Shown here in pieces: positions 14,025 to 21,584 of a DNA stretch of 28,962 nucleotides. The DNA lies in assembly GCA_012838395.1 (NCBI GenBank), contig DUPI01000027.1, forward strand, positions 1-28,962. Reading direction: 5' to 3'. The notes beneath the pieces were generated by a model, which did not search any database, was not told the origin of the DNA, and saw nothing but the letters and a program-made list of their open reading frames with translations. Source of the stretch: Mollicutes bacterium (lineage in GTDB: Bacteria; Bacillota_I; Bacilli_A; RF39; UBA660). Position 1 is the first letter of the stretch. Each line of letters starts with the position of its first letter. Both the position numbers and the translations under genes were made by a program.

Positions 14025-15885
14025 TTTTATCACCTTTTTTCAAGTATATCATAAGTATTGATATATCTGACGGGTTAACACCGCTAATTCTAAGTGCTTG
14101 TCCTAGTGATGTTGGTCTAATTTGCTTTAGTTTCTGAACTGCCTCACTAGCTAAATTATGAATTTTTTCATAATCTATGTTCTCTGGAATCTTTTTTGCT
14201 TCTAATTTTATCATTTTCTCTGCTTCTTTTTGAGCTTTGTTAATATATCCTTCGTATTTAATGTTTATTTCTACTTGTTCGATTATTTCTTGTTCAAAGG
14301 GAATATCAATAAACTGGCGAAGTTTAGAAATAGTTATTTCCGGTCTTTTTAAGATATCATACATTGTTATTCCATCTTTTATAAGAGCTGAATTAATACT
14401 TTTTAAATAATCATTTATTTCATTAGTTGGATTTAATTTACTTATTTTTAATAATTTTTCTAATTGTTCAATATTTTTGGTTTTTGCTTTAAATTTACTA
14501 TATTGCTCCTCATTAATAAGCCCTGCATCGTATCCTTTTTGTCTCAATCTTATATCAGCGTTATCATGGCGCAAAAGTAAACGATATTCTGCTCTGGAAG
14601 TAAGTAGACGATAAGGGTCGATTACACCCTTTGTTACTAAATCATCGATTAATACACCTATATAAGCTTCGTTTCTTTTTAAAATTAAAGGTTCTTTTCC
14701 TTCTAATTTGAAAGATGCATTTATTCCGGCAATTAATCCTTGACATGCTGCTTCTTCATAACCACTAGTACCGTTAATTTGCCCGGCCGTATATAAGTTT
14801 TTAATAATTTTTGTTTCTAAACTTTGCTTTATTTGAGTTGGATTAATCGCATCATATTCGATTGCATAAGCGTATTTTAAGATTTTAGCATTTTCCAAAC
14901 CTTCTATACTACGAACTAACTGTTCTTGGATATCATAAGGCATACTTGTTGATAAACCCTGCATATAAATATCGTCATAATATCTACTTTCTGGTTCTAA
15001 AAAAATCTGATGACGATCTTTATCACTAAATCGAACAACTTTGTCTTCAATTGATGGGCAATATCTAGGTCCTACACTAGTGACATCTGCTAAACCACCA
15101 TACATGCTAGATTTAGTTAGATTATCATTAATAATTTGATGAAGTTTTTTATTAGTATATGTTAAATAACAAGGTTCTTGTTTTTCAATGTCATAATCAT
15201 AATTAATATCATGATTAAATCTTAATGGTATCTTATCACCAGTTTCGATTTTTGTTTTACTAAAATTAATAGAATTTTTATCAATTCGAGGTGGGGTTCC
15301 TGTTTTTAGACGAATAATTTGAAAACCTAATTTTTTTAAATTATCACTTAAGTATAGACTAGGTTCTTCATTATGTGGACCTTTTCTAGTTCTAGTATCT
15401 CCTATTAAGATATCAGATTTTAAATAAGTACCCGTTGTTAATATTACAATCTCACCTAAAATTATACTTTCATCTTTTAAAATAACACCTTTTATTTTTT
15501 GTTCTTCTATAATTAAATCTTCAACCATACCTTCTAAAATATCTAAATTTTTTTGATTTTTTAAGACCTTTATCATTTCTTTTGGATAAACTATTTTGTC
15601 AATTTGTGCTCTTAAACTTTGAACAGCAGGTCCTTTCTTACTATTTAATTTTTTTATTTGAATTTGGGATTTATCGGCAATTTTGCCCATTTCTCCACCT
15701 AAAGCATCTATTTCTCTAACAACAACTCCCTTTGCACTGCCTCCAATTGATGGATTACACGCCATATCGGCAATGTTATTTATGTTACTAGTTATCAGCA
15801 ATGTTTTGTGCTTTTTTCGTGCTGATGCTAAAGCTGCCTCACAACCTGCATGACCCCCACCAACTACAATTATTTCATATTTCAT
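14017..15885 (-). CDS. mnmG: tRNA uridine-5-carboxymethylaminomethyl modification enzyme MnmG (GidA)
   Basis: The FAD-dependent partner of MnmE that installs cmnm5 or related groups on wobble uridine-34 of certain tRNAs. It has 622 residues. The FAD motif VVGGGHAGCEAALA lies near 7-20. CNPSIGGSAKG, LRAQIDK, TGTYLKSDILIGDTR, RYCPSIEDKVVRF and the GTSGYEEAACQGLIAG motif follow in the expected order. The C-terminal helical domain that contacts MnmE and tRNA is complete and ends near the TGA. The ATG at 15885 has GGGGGTG upstream. It is separated from mnmE by an 85-codon remnant with its own terminator, and overlaps rsmG by 8 bases. Confidence 0.98.
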   Translation of the reverse strand: MKYEIIVVGGGHAGCEAALASARKKHKTLLITSNINNIADMACNPSIGGSAKGVVVREIDALGGEMGKIADKSQIQIKKLNSKKGPAVQSLRAQIDKIVYPKEMIKVLKNQKNLDILEGMVEDLIIEEQKIKGVILKDESIILGEIVILTTGTYLKSDILIGDTRTRKGPHNEEPSLYLSDNLKKLGFQIIRLKTGTPPRIDKNSINFSKTKIETGDKIPLRFNHDINYDYDIEKQEPCYLTYTNKKLHQIINDNLTKSSMYGGLADVTSVGPRYCPSIEDKVVRFSDKDRHQIFLEPESRYYDDIYMQGLSTSMPYDIQEQLVRSIEGLENAKILKYAYAIEYDAINPTQIKQSLETKIIKNLYTAGQINGTSGYEEAACQGLIAGINASFKLEGKEPLILKRNEAYIGVLIDDLVTKGVIDPYRLLTSRAEYRLLLRHDNADIRLRQKGYDAGLINEEQYSKFKAKTKNIEQLEKLLKISKLNPTNEINDYLKSINSALIKDGITMYDILKRPEITISKLRQFIDIPFEQEIIEQVEINIKYEGYINKAQKEAEKMIKLEAKKIPENIDYEKIHNLASEAVQKLKQIRPTSLGQALRISGVNPSDISILMIYLKKGDKND

Positions 15886-15924
15886 TTTTACACCCCCTAC
15901 TATTAGTTTTGTTAGTTAAATTGA

Positions 15925-15946
15925 AAAAAGGTTAAAAAACCTTTTT
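15925..15946 (-). terminator. Intrinsic terminator between the small ORF and mnmG
   Basis: AAAAAGGTT (15925-15933) and AACCTTTTT (15938-15946) form a perfect nine-pair stem with a four-base loop, followed on the minus strand by further T residues. It starts inside the stop codon of the small ORF and lies 39 bases upstream of mnmG, so it could attenuate read-through into mnmG-rsmG. Confidence 0.8.
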
Positions 15947-16202
15947 ACCATAAACTGTGTTTTTTCATTTCTTGTTTTATTTCTTTTAATATATATTTAA
16001 TCCCTTTATTTAATAAGATTTGAACTAAATCCCACCCAGTGCCTCTATTTCCCTCTATTATTAATGGACCTTTTTCCATATCTATTAAAGGAGTTAAGCC
16101 TCCAGCATGAAAATTATCTACGACAGTATTCCCTTTTCCAATTCTTGCGGCCATAAAAAATATATCGGCCTTACCATTTATTGCAAAAGTCATTAATTCC
16201 AC
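15945..16202 (-). pseudogene. Remnant of a sugar-transfer-associated ATP-grasp protein (85 aa)
   Basis: An 85-codon frame resembling two separate pieces of the C-terminal half of ATPgrasp_ST-type proteins. One is an arginine-rich strand ending VVDNFHAGG (residues about 20-35). The other is the metal- and ATP-binding strand MEKGPLIIEGNRGTGWDLVQ (about 42-61), normally GWD...EGNSFPGHDL. The intervening segment of the domain and the whole N-terminal half are missing, so it cannot be a complete ATP-grasp enzyme. It has GAGGTG upstream of GTG 16202 (or ATG 16193), a good promoter and a terminator, so it is probably still expressed. The family is linked to envelope polysaccharide synthesis. I judge it a decayed gene or a small repurposed peptide. 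Confidence 0.55.
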
Positions 16203-16229
16203 TCTCTACACCTCAATCTTTGTATTAAA

Positions 16230-16258
16230 AGTATAACACAAATAGTGTTAATAAACAA
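16230..16258 (-). promoter_or_regulatory. Promoter of the small ORF before mnmG, with a dyad in the spacer
   Basis: Minus-strand TTGTTT (16253-16258), 17-base spacer and TATACT (16230-16235) with TG one base ahead. The inverted repeat TAACAC-AAATA-GTGTTA (16234-16250) fills the spacer and touches the -10. It may be an operator, or the hairpin plus the following TACTTTT may act as a weak terminator for mnmE. Confidence 0.55.
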
Positions 16259-16262
16259 TTAT

Positions 16263-17618
16263 TTACTTTCCTAAACAAAACTGTTTAAATAATTGTTCTA
16301 TCAACTCATCTTCGTACGTTTCTCCAATTATTTCCCCTAATTGTTGCCATATATTTTTAAGATCTATCTCGAGCATATCTATATATTCTGAATTAACTAT
16401 TCCTTTTTCAATATCTTCAATAATTTTTACTATATTTTTTAATATTGAAATGCTTCTAGCATTTGTTAAATAAGTTAAATCTTGTGTAATAATTTTTTCT
16501 AAATTATACATTTCTTTGATACAATTTTTTAATTCTTCAAAACCTAAATTATCTTTAGTACTCATATAAACAATATTACTATCTGTCAGATATTTTTCTT
16601 CAATTTTTTTATCTAAATCTATTTTATTAATTATAATTATATGATTTTTATATTTTAATTTAGAAATAATTTCTAGGTCCTCTTTTGTTATTTCTTCATT
16701 ATTATTTAAAACATATAACACTAAATCTGATTTATCAGTTAATTCTAAACTCTTTTTTACTCCAATGCTTTCTACAACATCCTCTGTTTTTCTTATTCCG
16801 GCTGTATCAATTATATTTAATAATAAACCACCTATATTAAGTGTACCTTCCACAATATCTCTTGTTGTTCCTGGAATATCAGTGACAATCGCTTTATCCT
16901 CATCTATTAATTTATTCAAAATACTACTTTTACCAACATTTGGTTTTCCTATTATAACTGTTTTTATTCCTTCTTTTATTATTTTTCCATTTTCGCTTTC
17001 TTCAAGTATTTTAGTTATTTGTTTTTTTATGTTTTTCATTTTCTTTTCTAAATCCTTAATAGTAAGCTCTTCAATATCTTCATATTCTGGATAATCAATA
17101 TTTACTTCTATATTAGCAATCACTTCAAGAATTTTTTGCCTTAAAGTTTTTATTAAATTAGAAACTTTACCTCCAACTTGATTTATTGCTAATTCACGTG
17201 ATTGTTCAGTTTTAGAATTAATTAAGTCCATAATTCCTTCAGCCTCAATTAAATCTATTCTTCCATTTAAAAAAGCTCTTTTAGCAAACTCTCCTGGTTC
17301 TGCTAAACGACATCCTATATTTAATAACATTTCTAATATTTTATTGGTGGTTGCAATTCCACCATGACAATTAATCTCGACAATATTTTCACGTGTAAAA
17401 GTTTTAGGAGCATGCATTACAGAAATTAAAACTTCATCAATTATTTTTTCATTTTCACTTATGTGACCATAATTTATCGTGTGAGAAGCAACTTTTTCTA
17501 AATTTTTACCTATGAAAATACTATTTACCTTTTTTATGGCATCATCACCACTAACGCGTATTATTGAAATTGCTCCAATTCCAAGTGCTGTAGAGATTGC
17601 AACAATTGTATCATTCAT
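16263..17618 (-). CDS. mnmE: tRNA modification GTPase MnmE (TrmE)
   Basis: A GTPase acting with MnmG on tRNA wobble uridines. It has 451 residues. The N-terminal formyl-tetrahydrofolate-binding dimerisation domain (about 1-118) contains FTRENIVEINCHGG. A helical domain follows. The inserted G domain has the P-loop GKPNVGKSS at 224-232, DIPGTTRD at 247-254, DTAG and NKID. The protein ends in FCLGK, the C-x-G-K signature whose cysteine is needed for activity. The ATG at 17618 has GTGGTG upstream. It has its own promoter right after the khpB terminator. Confidence 0.98.
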   Translation of the reverse strand: MNDTIVAISTALGIGAISIIRVSGDDAIKKVNSIFIGKNLEKVASHTINYGHISENEKIIDEVLISVMHAPKTFTRENIVEINCHGGIATTNKILEMLLNIGCRLAEPGEFAKRAFLNGRIDLIEAEGIMDLINSKTEQSRELAINQVGGKVSNLIKTLRQKILEVIANIEVNIDYPEYEDIEELTIKDLEKKMKNIKKQITKILEESENGKIIKEGIKTVIIGKPNVGKSSILNKLIDEDKAIVTDIPGTTRDIVEGTLNIGGLLLNIIDTAGIRKTEDVVESIGVKKSLELTDKSDLVLYVLNNNEEITKEDLEIISKLKYKNHIIIINKIDLDKKIEEKYLTDSNIVYMSTKDNLGFEELKNCIKEMYNLEKIITQDLTYLTNARSISILKNIVKIIEDIEKGIVNSEYIDMLEIDLKNIWQQLGEIIGETYEDELIEQLFKQFCLGK

Positions 17619-17684
17619 TTTATCACCACAATCTATTTAATTCCTTTCATTTATATTTTTTTTACTTAAAGTTGGTTATTAAGT

Positions 17685-17712
17685 ATTATATATCATAATA
17701 TTTATTTTGCAA
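17685..17712 (-). promoter_or_regulatory. Promoter of mnmE
   Basis: Minus-strand TTGCAA (17707-17712), 16-base spacer and perfect TATAAT (17685-17690). The -35 lies in the T-rich tail of the khpB terminator. Confidence 0.65.
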
Positions 17713-17751
17713 ACAAAAAACAATTATTTTATTAATATAAACAATTGTTTT
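17713..17751 (-). terminator. Intrinsic terminator after rpmH-rnpA-yidC-khpB
   Basis: Minus-strand AAAACAATT (17743-17751) pairs with AATTGTTTT (17717-17725), with about four further inner pairs, and is followed by a T-rich run. It lies 8 bases past the khpB stop. Confidence 0.8.
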
Positions 17752-17758
17752 ATTTGTT

Positions 17759-18370
17759 CTACCCTTTATATTTAATCATTATATAACGGTTAGGCTCACT
17801 TCCGCTACTTTCACTTTCTAATTCATGGAAAGTACTTATAACTGTATGAACAATTCTTCTTTCATATGAATTCATTGGATCAAGCTGAACGTCGACTTTA
17901 GTTTTCAACACTTCTTTACAAATTTTTTTAACTTCATATTCTAAATATTTTCTTTTTTTAGATTTGTAATCAGAAACATCAATATTAAGTTTTATATTGA
18001 AAGGTGTTTTATTATTTAATATTTGTTTCAATAAAGACTGGATAGCTGCTAGGGTTTTTCCATCCTTACCTATAATTATAGAATTGTTTGATGTAATTAG
18101 ATTTACATTTAGTAATTCTTCTCTAATTTTTATTTCACACTTTATATCCACATTCATTAGTTCTGATAATCTTGAAAAATGATCTTTTATAAATGAGATT
18201 AAATCAATGTTTTTTAAAACAGCTAACTCACACTTCCTACCTTTAAATAATCTACCTTCAATTTCATTGTAATTTGCTAAAATTTCAGTTTCGTCTACAT
18301 TTAATTTAGAAAGCGCTTTTTCTAATACTTCTTCCTTTGTTTTTCCTTCAAAATTATGAATTTCCAACAT
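17759..18370 (-). CDS. khpB: RNA-binding protein KhpB (Jag/EloR)
   Basis: A 203-residue RNA-binding protein. The Jag-N domain (about 1-50) has the E-G-K-T start and the segment GRLFKGRKCELAV. A KH domain runs about 75-150 with the NSIIIGKDGKTLAAIQ loop. A C-terminal R3H domain has YERRIVHTVIS and ends PNRYIMIKYKG. In pneumococcus the protein, with KhpA, affects cell elongation and binds many RNAs. The start at 18370 overlaps the yidC end by 17 bases, so it is coupled to the membrane insertase, the usual Bacilli arrangement. Confidence 0.94.
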   Translation of the reverse strand: MLEIHNFEGKTKEEVLEKALSKLNVDETEILANYNEIEGRLFKGRKCELAVLKNIDLISFIKDHFSRLSELMNVDIKCEIKIREELLNVNLITSNNSIIIGKDGKTLAAIQSLLKQILNNKTPFNIKLNIDVSDYKSKKRKYLEYEVKKICKEVLKTKVDVQLDPMNSYERRIVHTVISTFHELESESSGSEPNRYIMIKYKG

Positions 18371-19262
18371 TTTTTTTACTTCCTTTCATAACTAAATTTT
18401 GAAAAATTGTAAAACCACTATTAAAAATCCAATAAAGACCAATTCCAGTAGTTAAATTAAATGAAAACACAGATATCATTATTATCATTATATTAGTAGT
18501 TAACTTCATTTGTTTTTCTTGTTCCGAAGACATAGCAACTGTTTTATTCATTTTAAATGAAAAATAAGTTGTTGTTATTATTAGTATAATAAAAATAACA
18601 TAGTAATATTGATTTAATTTAAACGCTTCCATAGGAGTACGTCTTAATTCGAATAAATTTAAAAAATTTTCTTCAAATAACACCGGTATCCTATTTATTG
18701 CTTCGAAAAAGGCAAAGAACAATGGTATTTGAATAAAAGCAAATAAGCACCCAGACATAGGTTTAATATTATATTTCTTATATATTAGCAATTGTTCTTG
18801 ACTCTTCATCATTAATGAATCACGATCATTCTTATTCTCATATTTTTTATTTAATCTATCTAGTTCTGGTTGTGCTTTTTTCATATTTTCAGATTGTGAT
18901 GCTGTTTTAGCGGTGATTGGCATTACTATTAATCTTAATAAAATTGTTACTGTTATTATAGCAAAACCATAACTATTTAATAAATCACCAAATTTCAGTA
19001 ACAGTAAGGCTAGTGGTTTTACAAAAATTGTTGTCCACAAACCCTCGTAACCACCATCAGTAATTTCAAATTCTGAACATGGTTTTAATTTACTTATATC
19101 AATATTATTCTTTTTATAAATTTCAATAGTCTCTGACTTTTGAGGTTGACATAATACATTTTCGGTATATAATTTACCTTCATGATTAAAATTTTTAGTA
19201 CAACCGGTCATTGTCAATAAAAAAAACATAATTAGGAATATTTTTAGATATTTTTTCTTCAT
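18354..19262 (-). CDS. yidC: Membrane protein insertase YidC (SpoIIIJ/OxaA type)
   Basis: Inserts and folds membrane proteins. It has 302 residues and a lipoprotein signal with LTMTGC (Cys21), the Gram-positive YidC form. Cys21 is followed by an extracellular segment of about 55 residues, longer than in many Bacilli, with two further cysteines. Five membrane segments begin at about 76. Arg110, in TVTILLRLIVMPIT, matches the conserved groove arginine. The cytoplasmic coiled hairpin MKKAQPELDRLNKKYENKND follows. Later segments contain QIPLFFAFFEAINR and TTGIGLYWIFN. The short tail ends KKNVGNS. GAAGGAG stands before the ATG at 19262. It lies 16 bases after rnpA. Confidence 0.96.
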   Translation of the reverse strand: MKKKYLKIFLIMFFLLTMTGCTKNFNHEGKLYTENVLCQPQKSETIEIYKKNNIDISKLKPCSEFEITDGGYEGLWTTIFVKPLALLLLKFGDLLNSYGFAIITVTILLRLIVMPITAKTASQSENMKKAQPELDRLNKKYENKNDRDSLMMKSQEQLLIYKKYNIKPMSGCLFAFIQIPLFFAFFEAINRIPVLFEENFLNLFELRRTPMEAFKLNQYYYVIFIILIITTTYFSFKMNKTVAMSSEQEKQMKLTTNIMIIMISVFSFNLTTGIGLYWIFNSGFTIFQNLVMKGSKKNVGNS

Positions 19263-19278
19263 TTATAATTCTCCTTCG

Positions 19279-19608
19279 TTATTTTAAAATATTTAAAGTT
19301 CTTATAACTTTATTTATATCTGATTCTATTTCTTGGAATGTTTTAGAATTAATTCCACTATTAACCATTATAATACAATTAAAGCCATTTTGATAGTTAT
19401 TTTTAGAAATAATTGATTTTAATTGTCTTTTTATTTTGTTACGGCGCACTGCTTTTCCAATTTTTTTACCAATTGAAAATCCGAAAAAATAATTTTTTTC
19501 GGGTGTTCTTTCAACATAAAAACTTAAATATTTATAACGATAAGGTTTGTTATTAGTTATTATCCTATTGTAATCCTTATTTTTTTTTAATATATTCTTT
19601 TTTTTCAT
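19279..19608 (-). CDS. rnpA: Ribonuclease P protein component
   Basis: The 109-residue protein subunit of RNase P, which matures tRNA 5' ends with the RNA subunit. It has the conserved signature AVRRNKIKRQLKSI (the RNR motif) in the middle and the LKKNKDYNRII start. It is highly basic. GGAG stands before the ATG at 19608. A hairpin lies between rpmH and rnpA, which may set the ratio of bL34 to RnpA. Confidence 0.96.
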   Translation of the reverse strand: MKKKNILKKNKDYNRIITNNKPYRYKYLSFYVERTPEKNYFFGFSIGKKIGKAVRRNKIKRQLKSIISKNNYQNGFNCIIMVNSGINSKTFQEIESDINKVIRTLNILK

Positions 19609-19626
19609 ATTTCACTCCATAGAATA

Positions 19627-19650
19627 AAACACTACAATATAGCAGTGTTT
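19627..19650 (-). terminator. Hairpin / partial terminator between rpmH and rnpA
   Basis: Minus-strand AAACACTGC (19642-19650) pairs with GTAGTGTTT (19627-19635), including one G-U pair, around a six-base loop. The RNA continues TATTC, a weak T-tract. It starts in the rpmH stop codon and probably attenuates rnpA-yidC-khpB transcription. Confidence 0.5.
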
Positions 19651-19771
19651 AACGAGATAAAACTTTACGTCCTTTTTTACGTCTTCTATTTATTATATTA
19701 GTTTTCATACGTGCAAAAAAACCATGCTTTCTACTCTGTTTTCTTTTTTTCGGTTGAAAAGTTCTTTTCAT
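19649..19771 (-). CDS. rpmH: 50S ribosomal protein bL34
   Basis: A 40-codon gene encoding MKRTFQPKKRKQSRKHGF at the start and RRRKKGRKVLSR at the end, unmistakably bL34. Most bacterial bL34 proteins are about 44 residues; here four residues are missing in the middle, where the family has KNGRKVLAARR and this protein reads NIINRRR. A strong ribosome site (AGGAGG) lies before the ATG at 19771, and a fully consensus promoter lies upstream. It is the first gene of the rpmH-rnpA-yidC-khpB operon that starts at oriC. Confidence 0.96.
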   Translation of the reverse strand: MKRTFQPKKRKQSRKHGFFARMKTNIINRRRKKGRKVLSR

Positions 19772-19811
19772 TTATAACACCTCCTGAACTTAATTCACAT
19801 TTGTTGTTATA

Positions 19812-19840
19812 ATTATATATATGTTTTTTTCTTTTGTCAA
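19812..19840 (-). promoter_or_regulatory. Consensus promoter of rpmH
   Basis: Minus-strand TTGACA (19835-19840), exactly 17 bases, and TATAAT (19812-19817): perfect match to the vegetative promoter consensus. A perfect DnaA box starts four bases beyond the -35 (19844-19852). Confidence 0.9.
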
Positions 19841-19843
19841 ATG

Positions 19844-20092
19844 TTATCCACACAATATTGTTAATTACTTTATAATGGTTCCTTTATTTTATTATCTTAT
19901 TAACTATTATCCACAATTATGTGGAAAACTTTAAAATTAAATTTGTGAATTATCAAAAGTTTTCCACAAAAGTGGGGAAAACTATGTTTTAAACCGTTTT
20001 TAATGTGGAAAAGTCGTTTTTTGCTTGGTTTTTTATTATTTTTGGTGTAAAATGTTGGTAGTAGTAATGTGAGGTGAGGGTTTTGTGGAAAT
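19844..20092. other. oriC: Origin of replication, dnaA-upstream DnaA-box cluster
   Basis: The 313-base gap between rpmH and dnaA. It holds perfect DnaA boxes TTATCCACA at 19844-19852 and 19907-19915 (plus strand), TTTTCCACA at 19960-19968 (plus), and TTTTCCACA on the minus strand at 19920-19928 and 20004-20012. There is a weaker TTTTCCCCA (minus) at 19973-19981, and ATTTCCACA (minus) at 20084-20092 containing the dnaA GTG start. Strand polarity of genes switches here, matching a bidirectional origin. The arrangement matches the dnaA-upstream box region of Bacillus oriC. Confidence 0.85.
20025..20053 (+). promoter_or_regulatory. Promoter of dnaA
   Basis: TTGGTT (20025-20030), 17-base spacer and TAAAAT (20048-20053), 31 bases upstream of the GTG start. 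DnaA boxes flank it at 20004 and 20084, consistent with autorepression known for dnaA. Confidence 0.6.
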
Positions 20093-21437
20093 AACTTCTA
20101 TATGGGATACTTTTTTAAAGAAAGTTCAAAATAATTTAGCACCTATGTTATATGAAGCATGGTTTGCAGAAACAAAATTGATAACACTTAATGATAATAA
20201 AGCTACTGTATTAGTTCCTATGCTTATTCATAAAAAACATTTAAAAGAAAATTATAATACATTAATAGAAACTATTTTTAATGAAGTAACAGGGTCTAAT
20301 TTTATATTTGAGTATTTAACAGAAGAAGAAGTAGAACAAAAAAAAGATCAAAAATTGTTTTTTTCTGAAGTAGATAATACCGAAATTTTTCAATCAAATT
20401 TAAATCCTAAATACCTTTTCGAAAATTTTGTAGTAGGGGATAGTAATAAATTTGCTAAAACTACTGCTATTGCTGTCGCTGAAAAACCGGGAATTATGTA
20501 TAATCCTTTATTTATATATAGTAATAGTGGTTTAGGAAAAACTCATTTAATGCATGCTATAGGAAATTATATTATTCAAAACAGCAATAAAAGAGTATTG
20601 TATGTAACTAGTGAGCAATTTGTTAATGATTTTATTGAATTATATAGAAAAAATAAAAGTGATAATAATTTTAATGAAGTTGAAAACTTTAAGAAAAAAT
20701 ATCGTGATATTGATGTCTTAATGATAGACGATATTCAATATTTAGAAATAGCTAATAAAACGCAACAAGAATTTTTTAATACTTTTAATGAACTTCACAC
20801 AAATAATAAACAAATAATTATTTCATCAGATAGATCACCGGATGATTTGAAGCAATTAGAGGATAGATTAAGAACACGATTCACTTGGGGATTAATGGTG
20901 GATATCATGCCACCCAATTTTGACCTTAGATTATCAATTATTGATAAAAAAATCGAAAGTCATGGATTAAGTAGTAGTTTTCCACAAGAAGTTAAAGAAT
21001 ATATTGCTAGTAATTGTATAGGTGATATAAGAAAATTAGAAGGTGCGATAACTAGAGTAGTAGCCTACGCGACTATGATGAGTGGTTCAGATATAACACT
21101 GAATTTAGCAACGGAAGCTCTTAAAGACTATTTTGGGAATTGTATTAGTTCGAAAAATAATATTGAACAAGTTCAAATCTTAGTAGCCAACCTATATAAT
21201 ATATCTGTTGATGACCTAAAAGGAAAGAGGAGGGTTACTTCAATAGCAGTTCCTAGACAAATTGCTATGTATATTTGTAGAACTGTTTTCAATGAACCAC
21301 TGGCGAAAATTGGATTGTTATTTGGGGGGAAAGATCATACTACAGTTATCCATTCAGTTGAAAAAATTAAAAAAGAATTAAAAAAGAATCTAGAGTTAGA
21401 AAAAGAAATTAATAAAGTAATAAAAGATCTAAAATAA
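20085..21437 (+). CDS. dnaA: Chromosomal replication initiator protein DnaA
   Basis: A 450-residue AAA+ initiator that binds DnaA boxes and melts oriC. Domain I is about 1-80 and linker domain II is short (about 81-105). The AAA+ domain III has SNSGLGKT at 146-153, where the first Walker A glycine is serine, Walker B LMIDDIQ at 212-218, and the sensor 1 SSDRSPDDL region. Domain IV DNA-binding signature is GKRRVTSIAVPRQIAMYI and GGKDHTTVIHSV near the end. It starts with GTG at 20085 after GAGGTGAGG; the start codon lies in a DnaA-box-like sequence. Confidence 0.98.
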   Translation: MEITSIWDTFLKKVQNNLAPMLYEAWFAETKLITLNDNKATVLVPMLIHKKHLKENYNTLIETIFNEVTGSNFIFEYLTEEEVEQKKDQKLFFSEVDNTEIFQSNLNPKYLFENFVVGDSNKFAKTTAIAVAEKPGIMYNPLFIYSNSGLGKTHLMHAIGNYIIQNSNKRVLYVTSEQFVNDFIELYRKNKSDNNFNEVENFKKKYRDIDVLMIDDIQYLEIANKTQQEFFNTFNELHTNNKQIIISSDRSPDDLKQLEDRLRTRFTWGLMVDIMPPNFDLRLSIIDKKIESHGLSSSFPQEVKEYIASNCIGDIRKLEGAITRVVAYATMMSGSDITLNLATEALKDYFGNCISSKNNIEQVQILVANLYNISVDDLKGKRRVTSIAVPRQIAMYICRTVFNEPLAKIGLLFGGKDHTTVIHSVEKIKKELKKNLELEKEINKVIKDLK

Positions 21438-21519
21438 GATGTTAATAAGTAATCAAACAATTATAGTTTTCAACATTTTTATATACCTGTTATCGTGTGT
21501 AATTGTTACAAAAATGGAC

Positions 21520-21552
21520 TTTTCCACAATATCCACATCTATAATAATAATA
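21520..21552 (+). other. oriC unwinding region candidate between dnaA and dnaN
   Basis: Two tandem DnaA boxes in the same orientation, TTTTCCACA (21520-21528) and ATATCCACA (21529-21537), are directly followed by TATAATAATAATA, i.e. repeated TAA triplets like DnaA-trio elements, then an AT-only stretch. This matches the basal unwinding arrangement described for B. subtilis, although no GC-rich spacer is present. Confidence 0.65.
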
Positions 21553-21584
21553 TATTCAAAAAAATAATAATAAAGGAGAATTTT

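Noticed and set aside
17385..17400. parS-like site around CACGTG in mnmE (also 17193-17201 and near 23096-23106)
   Set aside because: Only the CACGTG core and some flanking T/A match; the outer TGTT/AACA bases are missing, and the mnmE copy lies in codons for the conserved FTREN segment. I do not call parS in this window.
21495..21584. N-terminal extension of dnaN by 30 codons
   Set aside because: The extension runs through the DnaA boxes and the TAA repeats and lacks a ribosome site; the ATG at 21585 has one and gives the normal N-terminus.
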